DNA of 9,651 nt from assembly GCA_964606765.1 (NCBI GenBank), contig CAZSIR010000115.1, positions 1 through 9,651 of the forward strand, given 5' to 3'. The notes under the pieces were generated by a model. It searched no databases. It was given only the letters and a program-made list of their open reading frames with translations, and was not told where the DNA came from. Positions within the stretch are counted from its first letter, which is position 1; each line of letters starts with the position of its first letter. Origin of the DNA: Ga0077527 sp964606765 (GTDB taxonomy: Bacteria > Pseudomonadota > Gammaproteobacteria > Burkholderiales > SG8-41). A program made the translations under genes and the position numbers. This document shows positions 1-6,596 of the stretch, in pieces.

Positions 1-1
1 G

Positions 2-436
2 CCGCTGGCCTACAACAAGGACAATCAGGAAGACAAGGAACCGCTGCTCGACACCGTCGACACCCTGATGATGAGCCTCGCGGTGTTCGCCGGCATGGTC
101 GGCGGCATCACCGTCAACGCCGATAAGATGCGTGCCGCCGCGCGTGAAGGTTACGCAACAGCCACCGACCTCGCCGATTACCTGGTGAAAAAGGGCCTGC
201 CCTTCCGTGAAGCCCACGAAGCAGTGGCACAGGCGGTGCGTTTCGCCGAGACCCGCGGCTGCGACCTCGCTGAACTTTCGCTCGATGACCTGCGGCAGTT
301 TTCAGCGCTGATCACCGCCGATGCCTTCGATGCGCTGACCCTGGAAGGTTCGATGAAAGGCCGCAGCCACATCGGCGGCACCGCGCCGGCGCGCGTCAAG
401 GCCGCCATCGCCAAGGCACGCAAGACATTGCTGTGA
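2..436 (+). CDS. argH: Argininosuccinate lyase, C-terminal part (5' end outside window)
   Basis: This enzyme cleaves argininosuccinate to arginine and fumarate, the last step of arginine biosynthesis in the cytoplasm. The reading frame is open from base 2 and ends with TGA at 434-436, leaving 144 residues. The visible part starts in the conserved segment PLAYNKDNQEDKEPL and continues through GYATATDLADYLVKKGLPFR and EAH, a characteristic ArgH C-terminal stretch, ending in the small helical tail domain. The catalytic signature loop and N-terminal domain lie upstream of the window. An ATG at 68 would open a shorter frame but is internal to the gene. It converges on the LacI-family gene with only 40 bases between them. 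Nothing looks degraded. The family call is very secure; I did not see the start or promoter. Confidence 0.95.
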   Translation, partial: PLAYNKDNQEDKEPLLDTVDTLMMSLAVFAGMVGGITVNADKMRAAAREGYATATDLADYLVKKGLPFREAHEAVAQAVRFAETRGCDLAELSLDDLRQFSALITADAFDALTLEGSMKGRSHIGGTAPARVKAAIAKARKTLL

Positions 437-441
437 TGTAC

Positions 442-457
442 GCCGGCCCGGGCCGGC
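442..457. other. 16-bp GC-only perfect palindrome between convergent argH and lacI-type gene
   Basis: The sequence GCCGGCCCGGGCCGGC reads the same on both strands. It sits 5 bases after the argH stop and 19 bases beyond the lacI-type stop. It could fold into a short hairpin in either transcript and slow polymerase, but no T-run follows on either strand. I therefore call it at best a weak or Rho-assisted terminator. It contains the GCCGGC hexamer that also forms the stems of the two clear terminators in the window. Confidence 0.4.
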
Positions 458-476
458 AGAACTTCCCGCAGCCTTT

Positions 477-1505
477 CTAGGTTCGCCGCGGCGCGGTAGC
501 GCTGGCCCTGACCATCAGCTCCGTCGGCAGCTTGCAGCGCAAATCCACCGTCTTGCCTTCCAGACGCATCAGCAGGTGCTGGGCGGCATAAGCACCCAGG
601 TCAGCGGTCGGAAAACGCACGGTGGTCAGCGCCGGCGTCATCAGCGCGGCAATTTCCATGTCGTCAAAACCGGTGATCGACACATCGCCCGGCACCGCCA
701 GCCCCTGCACATGGCATTCGGCGACGGCACCGATCGCCAGCACATCGTTGCCGCAGATCACCGCAGTCGGCCGTTCCCGGCCCGCCATCAGTTCACGCAG
801 TCCTTCGCGCCCGCCGGTATGCGTATACGGCTTTTCAATCACCCGCTCCGCCGGCAATGTGCAGCCGCGCGCCGCGAGGGCATCGCGTACGCCGGCGAGG
901 CGTTCCTGCGCGCGTTCGTTGTGCGTGGTGATGCCGGAAATCATCGCAAAACGGCGATGACCGAGGTCGAGCAGATGATTGGCGATGCACACCGCGGCGG
1001 CACGGTTGTCAAAGCCGACGCAGGGATGATCCCCGCTTTCATCGAAAGCCCAGGTCAGTACGTACGGCACCGCATTCGCCTCGATCATCCTGTAAATGTC
1101 GGGGTGATGCGTGGTGCCGAGCAACACCAGGCCGTCCACGCCGCGTTCGATCAGCGTGCGCGTGACCCGGGCTTCGATGTCGGCATCGAATTCGTGGCTG
1201 GCCAGCAGCAGCACGTATCCGGCGGCATCCAGCGTGCGCTGCAGCGCGTGGATGGTGTTGGCGAAAATCGCATTGTCCAGCGTCGGCACCACGGCGCCGA
1301 TGGTCTGGGTACGGCGTGAGGCCAGCGCGCGCGCAGCGCCGTGCGCGACATAGCCCAGCGAGCGCGCCGCCTGCTGCACGCGTTCCAGTGTGCGCGTCTT
1401 GACCTTGTGCGGCAGCGTCAGCGCGCGCGACACCGTCGCCGTCGACACCTTGGCGAGGCGCGCCACGTCGGCGAGGCGGGCTGCTTTGCCGGGTTTGCTT
1501 TTCAT
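477..1505 (-). CDS. LacI-family transcriptional regulator, probable local repressor of the xsc cluster
   Basis: A 342-residue DNA-binding regulator of normal LacI/PurR length. The helix-turn-helix is at residues 10-29 (RLADVARLAKVSTATVSRAL). The hinge helix at about 57-66 includes Leu61, the position that in this family wedges into the central CpG of the operator. From about residue 68 (TIGAVVP) to the end lies the periplasmic-binding-protein-like effector domain, with family motifs GLVLLG, VGFDN, AVICGNDVLAIGA and ITGFDDMEIA. The recognition-helix residues resemble those of CcpA-like members, which bind TGNAANCG half sites; a matching palindrome lies at 3469-3484 in the xsc promoter region. 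It is downstream of xsc on the same strand, behind a strong hairpin. The ATG at 1503-1505 has no Shine-Dalgarno sequence, and I found no separate promoter. The effector is unknown; a sulfonate or pathway intermediate is inferred from context only. Confidence 0.9.
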   Translation of the reverse strand: MKSKPGKAARLADVARLAKVSTATVSRALTLPHKVKTRTLERVQQAARSLGYVAHGAARALASRRTQTIGAVVPTLDNAIFANTIHALQRTLDAAGYVLLLASHEFDADIEARVTRTLIERGVDGLVLLGTTHHPDIYRMIEANAVPYVLTWAFDESGDHPCVGFDNRAAAVCIANHLLDLGHRRFAMISGITTHNERAQERLAGVRDALAARGCTLPAERVIEKPYTHTGGREGLRELMAGRERPTAVICGNDVLAIGAVAECHVQGLAVPGDVSITGFDDMEIAALMTPALTTVRFPTADLGAYAAQHLLMRLEGKTVDLRCKLPTELMVRASATAPRRT

Positions 1506-1511
1506 CGGAGA

Positions 1512-1537
1512 AAAAAGCCGGCATGCGCCGGCTTTTT
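1512..1537 (-). terminator. Rho-independent terminator after xsc, immediately before the lacI-type start
   Basis: A perfect hairpin: A5-GCCGGC, loop ATGC, GCCGGC-T5, with 11 paired bases per arm. It reads the same way on either strand. On the minus strand it follows the xsc stop by 19 bases and ends 6 bases before the regulator's start codon. It should end most xsc transcripts, so the regulator would be made from read-through or from an unseen promoter. Confidence 0.85.
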
Positions 1538-1556
1538 CCCTGGCGGTCCGCCGGTA

Positions 1557-3329
1557 TTAACGATACTGCTTGGCACTGTGTTTCCGGTACTTGGCCAGCA
1601 GGCGCTGCGGCTGGCGGAAGGCATCGCGGCGGAAAGGATCGCCCAGCTCCTGCGTCAGCATCATGTTGATCACCGTCGGCTTGTTGGAGCGCACTGCCGC
1701 ACGCAGTGCATCACCGACTTCATCGACATGCTCCACCGTCAGGCCCTGCGCCCCCATGGCTTCAGCGACATCGGCGAAATTGGGGTTCTGCAGGTTGGTG
1801 CCGAGGAAACGGTTTTCGAAATAATCGACCTGGTTCTTTTTCTCGGCGCCCCACTGGCCGTTGTTGAACACCACGGCAATCGCGGGAATTTTTTCACGCA
1901 CGCAGGTCATCACTTCATTCAGGCTCATTCCCCAGGCGCCGTCGCCGACGTAGGCGATGGCCGGACGGTCCGGGCGGCCGACCTTGGCGCCCATCGCCGC
2001 CGGGAAGGCATAGCCGCAGTTACCGAAACTCATCGCGGCGAGGAAGGACGGCGCCTGCTCGAAATGCAGGTAGCTGTTGGAGACCGAACACACATTGCCG
2101 ATGTCGGTGGAGACCATCGCGTTTTTCGGCATCGCACGTGCCAGTGCCGCCAGCGCCTGGCGCGGGCCGATGCGCGTTTTGGTATTCGGTGAAGGCCATT
2201 TGTCGAGTTCGTCCGCCCAGGCTTTTTTCGCTTTCTGCACTTCGGCGATGCGCGCCTTGTTCTGCGTCAGCTTGACGATGGCTTTCACGCGTTCGAGCAG
2301 TGCAACCGCAGCCAGCTTGGCATCACCACAAATGCCGACCGTGGTTTTTTTCACCAGGCCGAGCATGCGTGAATCGGCATCGACCTGGATGATCTTGGCG
2401 TTTTTCGGCCAGTAGTCGAGGCCGTGCTGCGGCAAGGTGCCGAAAGGTCCCAGCCGCGAACCCAGCGCCAGCACCACGTCAGCCTTGGCGATGATGTTCA
2501 TCGCGGCCTTCGAGCCCTGGTAACCCAGCGGGCCGCAGCACAAAGGATGACTGGCGGGAAAGGAATCATTGTGCAAATAGGAGTTCACCACCGGCGCGCT
2601 CAGGTACTCGGCGAGTGCGACGCATTCCTTGATGCCATTGCTCATGATCACGCCGCCACCCGACAGGATCACCGGGAACTTGGCTTTGGCCAGCATGCGC
2701 GCCGCGGCATCGAGTGATTCCGGGCCACCGGCTGCACGCTCCAGCTTGTGCGGCTGCGGAATGTCGTACTCACCCTCGCCATAGAAATAATCGCGCGGGA
2801 TGTTGACCTGCACCGGGCCGCGTTCGGCCATCGCGATGTCAAAGGCGCGGCCGGTCAGTTCGGCAATGCGCAGCGGCGAATTGACATGCACCTGCCACTT
2901 GGTGATCTTGGAGAAAATCGGCAGCTGTTCGGTTTCCTGGAAACCGCCGAGACCCATGCTCAGGCTGCCCGACTCCGGCGTCACGCAGACCACCGGCGAA
3001 TGCGCCCAGTACGCCGCGGCGATGCCGGTGACAAAGTTGGTGATGCCGGGACCGTTCTGCGCGATGCACACGCCGTGTTTGCCGGTGACCCGCGAATAAC
3101 CGTCGGCCATGTGCGCGGCATTCTGTTCATGCGCCACCGACAGGAAACGGATGCCGGCGAGCGGGAACAGATCATGCGCATCCATGTACGCCGAGCCGAC
3201 GATGCCGAAAGTATCCTTGACGCCCTGCGCCACCAGCGTTTCGACAAATGCTTCGGACGGGGTCATGCGCACCTTGCCGCCGGCTGCGGATGCTTTGGCG
3301 ATGTTTTTGCTGTCTGCCATGGTATTCAT
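1557..3329 (-). CDS. xsc: Sulfoacetaldehyde acetyltransferase (Xsc), ThDP-dependent desulfonating enzyme
   Basis: Xsc (EC 2.3.3.15) converts sulfoacetaldehyde and phosphate to acetyl phosphate and sulfite in the cytoplasm; it is the key desulfonation step for taurine, isethionate and sulfolactate. The protein has 590 residues with the three-domain layout of the acetolactate-synthase superfamily. Catalytic Glu68 lies in VAHEQNAAHMADGY. The ThDP/Mg motif starts at GDG 462-464 and closes at Asn489-Asn490. Xsc-specific stretches, as I remember the family, are NGPGITNFVTGIAAAYW (92-108), YLHNDSFPASHPL with GPLGYQGSKA (251-275), QWGAEKKNQ (492-500) and QELGDPFRRDA (560-570); these set it apart from acetolactate synthase. 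The start ATG has GGAGGAA 7 bases upstream; an in-frame ATG lies three codons further in. It is divergent from the dehydrogenase-exporter operon and is followed by a terminator. No pta gene adjoins it, unlike many known xsc loci. Confidence 0.92.
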   Translation of the reverse strand: MNTMADSKNIAKASAAGGKVRMTPSEAFVETLVAQGVKDTFGIVGSAYMDAHDLFPLAGIRFLSVAHEQNAAHMADGYSRVTGKHGVCIAQNGPGITNFVTGIAAAYWAHSPVVCVTPESGSLSMGLGGFQETEQLPIFSKITKWQVHVNSPLRIAELTGRAFDIAMAERGPVQVNIPRDYFYGEGEYDIPQPHKLERAAGGPESLDAAARMLAKAKFPVILSGGGVIMSNGIKECVALAEYLSAPVVNSYLHNDSFPASHPLCCGPLGYQGSKAAMNIIAKADVVLALGSRLGPFGTLPQHGLDYWPKNAKIIQVDADSRMLGLVKKTTVGICGDAKLAAVALLERVKAIVKLTQNKARIAEVQKAKKAWADELDKWPSPNTKTRIGPRQALAALARAMPKNAMVSTDIGNVCSVSNSYLHFEQAPSFLAAMSFGNCGYAFPAAMGAKVGRPDRPAIAYVGDGAWGMSLNEVMTCVREKIPAIAVVFNNGQWGAEKKNQVDYFENRFLGTNLQNPNFADVAEAMGAQGLTVEHVDEVGDALRAAVRSNKPTVINMMLTQELGDPFRRDAFRQPQRLLAKYRKHSAKQYR

Positions 3330-3336
3330 GGGAAAC

Positions 3337-3343
3337 TTCCTCC
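3337..3343 (-). promoter_or_regulatory. Ribosome binding site deciding the xsc start
   Basis: On the minus strand GGAGGAA lies 7 bases before the ATG at 3327-3329. This favours the MNTM start over the in-frame Met4 or Met22, although the first 20 or so residues are low-complexity and precede the conserved domain. Confidence 0.75.
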
Positions 3344-3346
3344 GGG

Positions 3347-3375
3347 ATATAAAGAGTGATGATCTGCCCTGTCAC
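3347..3375 (-). promoter_or_regulatory. Possible second, proximal xsc promoter (weak)
   Basis: On the minus strand GTGACA (3370-3375) is followed after 17 bases by TTATAT (3347-3352), or after 18 bases by TATATC. The -35 match is good and the -10 match is mediocre. The predicted start would leave a leader barely longer than the ribosome binding site, so I rank it below the promoter at 3446-3474. Confidence 0.25.
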
Positions 3376-3408
3376 TTCCGGGCCGCCATCTCGGCTTCAT
3401 TCAAAACC

Positions 3409-3436
3409 TTGCCTGTTTGCCTGGCAATGCTGGCAA
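3409..3436. repeat. Symmetric cluster of four TTGCC/GGCAA pentamers
   Basis: TTGCC occurs at 3409-3413 and 3417-3421, and its complement GGCAA at 3423-3427 and 3432-3436, giving a nested dyad centred at 3422. It lies just downstream of the predicted xsc transcription start, so it would be in the untranslated leader. It could be a protein-binding site or an RNA hairpin. I cannot decide which. Confidence 0.5.
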
Positions 3437-3445
3437 CGGCCCCGC

Positions 3446-3474
3446 ATGATACGCTGCCGGCCAGATCGGTGCAA
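3446..3474 (-). promoter_or_regulatory. Probable sigma70 promoter of xsc
   Basis: On the minus strand TTGCAC (3469-3474) is separated by exactly 17 bases from TATCAT (3446-3451), which matches the -10 consensus at five of six positions. Transcription would start near 3440, giving a leader of about 110 bases before the xsc ATG. The -35 box lies inside the LacI-type operator at 3469-3484, so a bound repressor would block polymerase directly. Confidence 0.5.
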
Positions 3475-3484
3475 ACGCTTGCAC
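3469..3484. promoter_or_regulatory. LacI-family operator in the xsc/dehydrogenase control region
   Basis: GTGCAAACGCTTGCAC is a 16-bp inverted repeat with one mismatched pair and a central CpG, half sites GTGCAARC. It fits the general TGNAANCGNNNNCA pattern known for LacI-family operators. The only LacI-type gene in view is the one at 477-1505, which has the hinge leucine that contacts such a CpG. The site covers the -35 box of the proposed xsc promoter and lies upstream of the divergent dehydrogenase gene, so one protein could control both arms. Confidence 0.65.
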
Positions 3485-3498
3485 AAAGCATCGTAACT

Positions 3499-3525
3499 AT
3501 TTGATTTAATATAATTAAATCAAAT
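3499..3525. promoter_or_regulatory. Perfect 27-bp AT-rich dyad in the divergent promoter region
   Basis: The arms ATTTGATTTAAT and ATTAAATCAAAT are exact reverse complements separated by ATA. The dyad stands out in a GC-rich chromosome. A consensus TATAAT (3510-3515, plus strand) sits at its centre, but I see no good -35 box 16-18 bases upstream. It may be an operator for a second regulator, an activator site or an AT-rich promoter element. The arms are too far apart for an FNR site. Confidence 0.6.
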
Positions 3526-3645
3526 TTTCTTCTGGCGAGACTTTAATACAAGTCATTGTTTTGGCTGGAAATTTATTACCGACTTTGGAGCAAGCTACAA
3601 TCGCCCTACCGATGTCTTCTGCCGCAGCCCGAATCCGGAGTTGAA
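3526..3645 (+). promoter_or_regulatory. Leader/promoter stretch upstream of the dehydrogenase gene
   Basis: This completes the roughly 316-base gene-free interval between xsc and the dehydrogenase. It is AT-rich up to about 3600. A TACAAT at 3596-3601 resembles a -10 box, but its -35 region is poor. The dehydrogenase frame is open back to a TTG at 3556, but those 30 codons look non-coding in composition and do not resemble the family. GGAG at 3637-3640 lies 5 bases before TTG at 3646, which supports translation starting there. Confidence 0.4.
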
Positions 3646-6585
3646 TTGAACGCCCCCGTAGATGGTCAGCGGCTGCTGACTGCCGCCGACCCCGCTGTGC
3701 TGGCGAGGCAACTGCAAAGCCGCATCAGCGGCGAAGTCCGTTTTGACACCGGCGCGCGCGCCGCCTATTCCGCTGACGCCTCGAACTACCGCCAGGTGCC
3801 CATCGGCGTGGTGATTCCGCGCAGCATCGAAGACATCGCCGCGACGCTGGATATCTGCCGCGAACACGGCGTGCCGATCCTGCCGCGCGGCGGCGGCACT
3901 TCGCAGAACGGCCAGTGCGTCAACATCGCGGTGGTCATCGACACTTCGAAATACCTCAACCGCGTACTCGAAATCGATGCGGCCGCAAGCACTGCACGGG
4001 TGGAACCGGGCACCGTCTGCGACACGCTGCGCGATGCCGCAGAACTGCACGGCCTGACTTTCGGTCCGGATCCGGCGACGCACAGCCGTTGCACGCTGGG
4101 CGGCATGATCGGCAACAACTCCTGCGGCGCACATTCGGTGATGGCGGGCAAAACCGTCGACAACGTCGAAACGCTGGACATCATCACTTATGACGGCCTG
4201 CGCCTGACCGTGGGTCCGACCAGTGAAGATGAACTGGTGCGCATCATCCGTTCCGGCGGCCGCCGCGGTGAAATCTACGGCCGGCTGCGCGACCTGCGCG
4301 ACAAATACGCCGACCTGATCCGCGCACGGTTCCCGAAAATCAAACGTCGCGTCTCCGGTTACAACCTTGATCAACTGCTGCCGGAAAACGGCTTCAACGT
4401 TGCACGCGCGCTGGTCGGCAGCGAAGGCACCTGCGTGGTCACGCTGCAGGCAAAAACCCGGCTGGTGCACAGCCCGCGCTCGCGGGTGATTCTCGTACTC
4501 GGCTTCCCCGACATCTATCAGGCCGGTGATGCCGTGCCCGACATCCTGCCGTTCAAACCGATTGCCACTGAAGGCCTCGATGAACGCATCATCGGCGGCC
4601 TGCGTGAACGTGGACTGCGCGGCGAAGACATCGCGCTGCTGCCGGCAGGCAATGCCTGGATCATGATCGAGTTCGGTGCCGAAACCGTGGACGAAGCCAG
4701 CGCACAGGCGCAGGCACTGATCGACCATTACGCCGGCATGCTCGATGGCGTGTTGAAACCTTCTTCCTGGCTGATTACAGACTCGGCCATGTGCGAACGC
4801 ATCTGGACCATCCGTGAAACTGCGGCTTCCGCCACGGCGCTGACCATCCATGCCGACCAGCCCGATCCCGTCGTCGGCTGGGAAGATGCCGCGGTTGATC
4901 CGCTGCGCCTCGGAGATTATCTGCGCGAATTCCAGACCCTGGTCGACCGTCATGGTTACCAGACCTCGCTCTATGGCCACTTCGGCGACGGCTGCATTCA
5001 TGCACGTATCACCTTCGATACGCGCTCCGCTGAAGGCATCCAGGTCTGGCGCAGTTTCCTGCGCGCTGCCGCCGAACTCGTCGTCAAATACGGCGGCTCG
5101 CTGTCCGGCGAACATGGCGACGGCCAAGCCAAGGCCGAATTCCTGCCAATCATGTACGGCGAGGAGCTGATGCAGGCCTTCCGCGAATTCAAGGCGATCT
5201 GGGATCCGCACAACCGCATGAATCCGGGCAAGGTCATCGATCCCTATCGTGCCGATGAAAATCTGAAATACGGTCCCGATTACCACCCGGTACGGCCGGC
5301 GACGCAGTTCTCCTTCATCAGCCGCGAAGGCAAGGGCTTCAACCGCGCCGTCGAACGTTGCGTCGGCATGGGCAAATGCCGCGCCCATGCCGGCGGCGTG
5401 ATGTGCCCGAGTTACCGCGCGACACGCGAAGAACGTTTTTCGACGCGCGGCCGCGCGCGGCTGCTGGCGGAAATGCTGCGCGGCGAAATCATCCATGACG
5501 GCTGGCGCAATGAAGAGGTACGCGAGGCGCTCGATCTTTGCCTGGCCTGCAAGGGTTGCAAAAGCGATTGCCCGACGCATACCGACATGGCCTCATACAA
5601 GGCCGAGTTCCTGCACCATCACTACCTCGGCCGGTTGCGGCCGGTGCAGGCCTACAGCATGGGACTGGTGCAACGCTGGGCGCGGCTGGCCTCTCTGGCG
5701 CCGCGCCTGGTCAACCTGCTGACGCATACACCGGGACTGTCGGCGCTGCTCAAGTTTGCCGGTGGCATGGCGCAGCAGCGGGAAATCCCGAAATTTGCCC
5801 GCCGCAGCTTCCGCAAATGGTTCCTGCGCCGACGCGTTGCCGCAAAAACCGCAGGCCCGCGGGGCCGGGTCATCCTCTGGGCCGATACCTTCAACAACCA
5901 TTTCCAGCCCGGCTCCGCGGCCGCGGCGGTCGAAGTGCTGGAAGCGCTGGGTTATACCGTCACCGTGCCGCAGAAACAGCTGTGCTGCGGCCGGCCGCTG
6001 TACGACTTCGGCATGCTCGACAGCGCGCGCAACCATCTCAAGGAAATCCTTCATGCACTGCAGGACGACATCCGCGCCGGCGTGCCCATCATCGGCCTTG
6101 AGCCGGCCTGCCTGTCGGTGTTCCGTGATGAGCTGCTGAATTTTTTCCCCGACGATGTATTGGCGCAGCGCCTGAGCAGGCAAAGCCATTTGTTCAGTGA
6201 TTTCCTGATGAACATCAAGGACTGGGATGCGCCGCAGCTCGGCGGCGAAGCGCTGGTGCACGGCCACTGCCACCAGAAATCGGTGTTCGGCATGGCCGCC
6301 GAAATGGCGCTGCTGAAACGGCTGGGCATCCGCGCGCGCACGGTCGAATCCGGCTGCTGCGGCATGGCCGGCGCCTTCGGCTTCAATGCCCGGCACTATG
6401 CGGTTTCCGTCAAGGCCGGCGAGGCGGCGCTGCTGCCGGCGGTGCGCGCCGCCGACGAACACACCATGATCGTCGCCAGCGGCTACAGCTGCCGCGAGCA
6501 GATCGCCCAACTCACCGACCGCGATGCATTGCATGTCGCCGAAGTCGTCGCGCTGGCGCTGAGCCGCGCGCGTGACCGGCACTAA
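3646..6585 (+). CDS. Fused FAD-linked oxidase and Fe-S protein: 2-hydroxyacid dehydrogenase, candidate sulfolactate dehydrogenase
   Basis: A 979-residue respiratory-type dehydrogenase joining a GlcD/D-lactate-dehydrogenase-like flavoprotein to a GlcF-like iron-sulfur half. In order: FAD-binding domain (about 25-205, with PRGGGT at 80-85 and a glycine-rich CTLGGMIGNNSCGAHS at 149-164); FAD-oxidase C-terminal domain (about 225-535, with GHFGDGCIH at 444-452 and SGEHGDG at 487-493); two ferredoxin-like cysteine sets (Cys572, 578, 587 and Cys632, 635, 638, 642); and two cysteine-rich CCG motifs (780-782 and 904-906) around HGHCHQK. Such enzymes oxidise D-lactate, glycolate or 2-hydroxyglutarate and pass electrons to the respiratory chain. 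Beside xsc and an exporter, 3-sulfolactate is a plausible substrate, but this is inference. I chose the TTG at 3646 for its ribosome binding site and the common MNAP-type N-terminus. The frame also stays open back to a TTG at 3556. All motifs look intact. Confidence 0.88.
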   Translation: MNAPVDGQRLLTAADPAVLARQLQSRISGEVRFDTGARAAYSADASNYRQVPIGVVIPRSIEDIAATLDICREHGVPILPRGGGTSQNGQCVNIAVVIDTSKYLNRVLEIDAAASTARVEPGTVCDTLRDAAELHGLTFGPDPATHSRCTLGGMIGNNSCGAHSVMAGKTVDNVETLDIITYDGLRLTVGPTSEDELVRIIRSGGRRGEIYGRLRDLRDKYADLIRARFPKIKRRVSGYNLDQLLPENGFNVARALVGSEGTCVVTLQAKTRLVHSPRSRVILVLGFPDIYQAGDAVPDILPFKPIATEGLDERIIGGLRERGLRGEDIALLPAGNAWIMIEFGAETVDEASAQAQALIDHYAGMLDGVLKPSSWLITDSAMCERIWTIRETAASATALTIHADQPDPVVGWEDAAVDPLRLGDYLREFQTLVDRHGYQTSLYGHFGDGCIHARITFDTRSAEGIQVWRSFLRAAAELVVKYGGSLSGEHGDGQAKAEFLPIMYGEELMQAFREFKAIWDPHNRMNPGKVIDPYRADENLKYGPDYHPVRPATQFSFISREGKGFNRAVERCVGMGKCRAHAGGVMCPSYRATREERFSTRGRARLLAEMLRGEIIHDGWRNEEVREALDLCLACKGCKSDCPTHTDMASYKAEFLHHHYLGRLRPVQAYSMGLVQRWARLASLAPRLVNLLTHTPGLSALLKFAGGMAQQREIPKFARRSFRKWFLRRRVAAKTAGPRGRVILWADTFNNHFQPGSAAAAVEVLEALGYTVTVPQKQLCCGRPLYDFGMLDSARNHLKEILHALQDDIRAGVPIIGLEPACLSVFRDELLNFFPDDVLAQRLSRQSHLFSDFLMNIKDWDAPQLGGEALVHGHCHQKSVFGMAAEMALLKRLGIRARTVESGCCGMAGAFGFNARHYAVSVKAGEAALLPAVRAADEHTMIVASGYSCREQIAQLTDRDALHVAEVVALALSRARDRH

Positions 6586-6596
6586 AGTCCGCCATA

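Noticed and set aside
1341..2192. 283-codon plus-strand open frame across the lacI-type/xsc junction
   Set aside because: It runs through the terminator and two well-supported minus-strand genes and resembles no family.
1557..3329. Acetolactate synthase as the identity of the ThDP enzyme
   Set aside because: Motifs such as the HNDSFPASHPL and QWGAEKKNQ stretches and the PFRRDA ending match Xsc as I know it, and the exporter context supports desulfonation.
3469..3515. Plus-strand promoter pairing TTGCAC (3479-3484) with TATAAT (3510-3515)
   Set aside because: The 25-base spacing is too long for a sigma70 promoter, so I left the dehydrogenase promoter unassigned.
3501..3523. FNR/CRP-type site (TTGAT...ATCAA)
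   Set aside because: The half sites are separated by 13 bases rather than 4, so they are outer parts of the larger dyad.
3595..5580. 661-codon open frame on the minus strand opposite the dehydrogenase gene
   Set aside because: It mirrors a GC-rich coding sequence, has no recognisable domain and lacks a ribosome binding site, while the plus-strand frame carries complete catalytic motifs.
5593..6582. 329-codon minus-strand open frame opposite the Fe-S half of the dehydrogenase
   Set aside because: It is an antisense shadow. The opposite frame holds the CCG and ferredoxin cysteine motifs.
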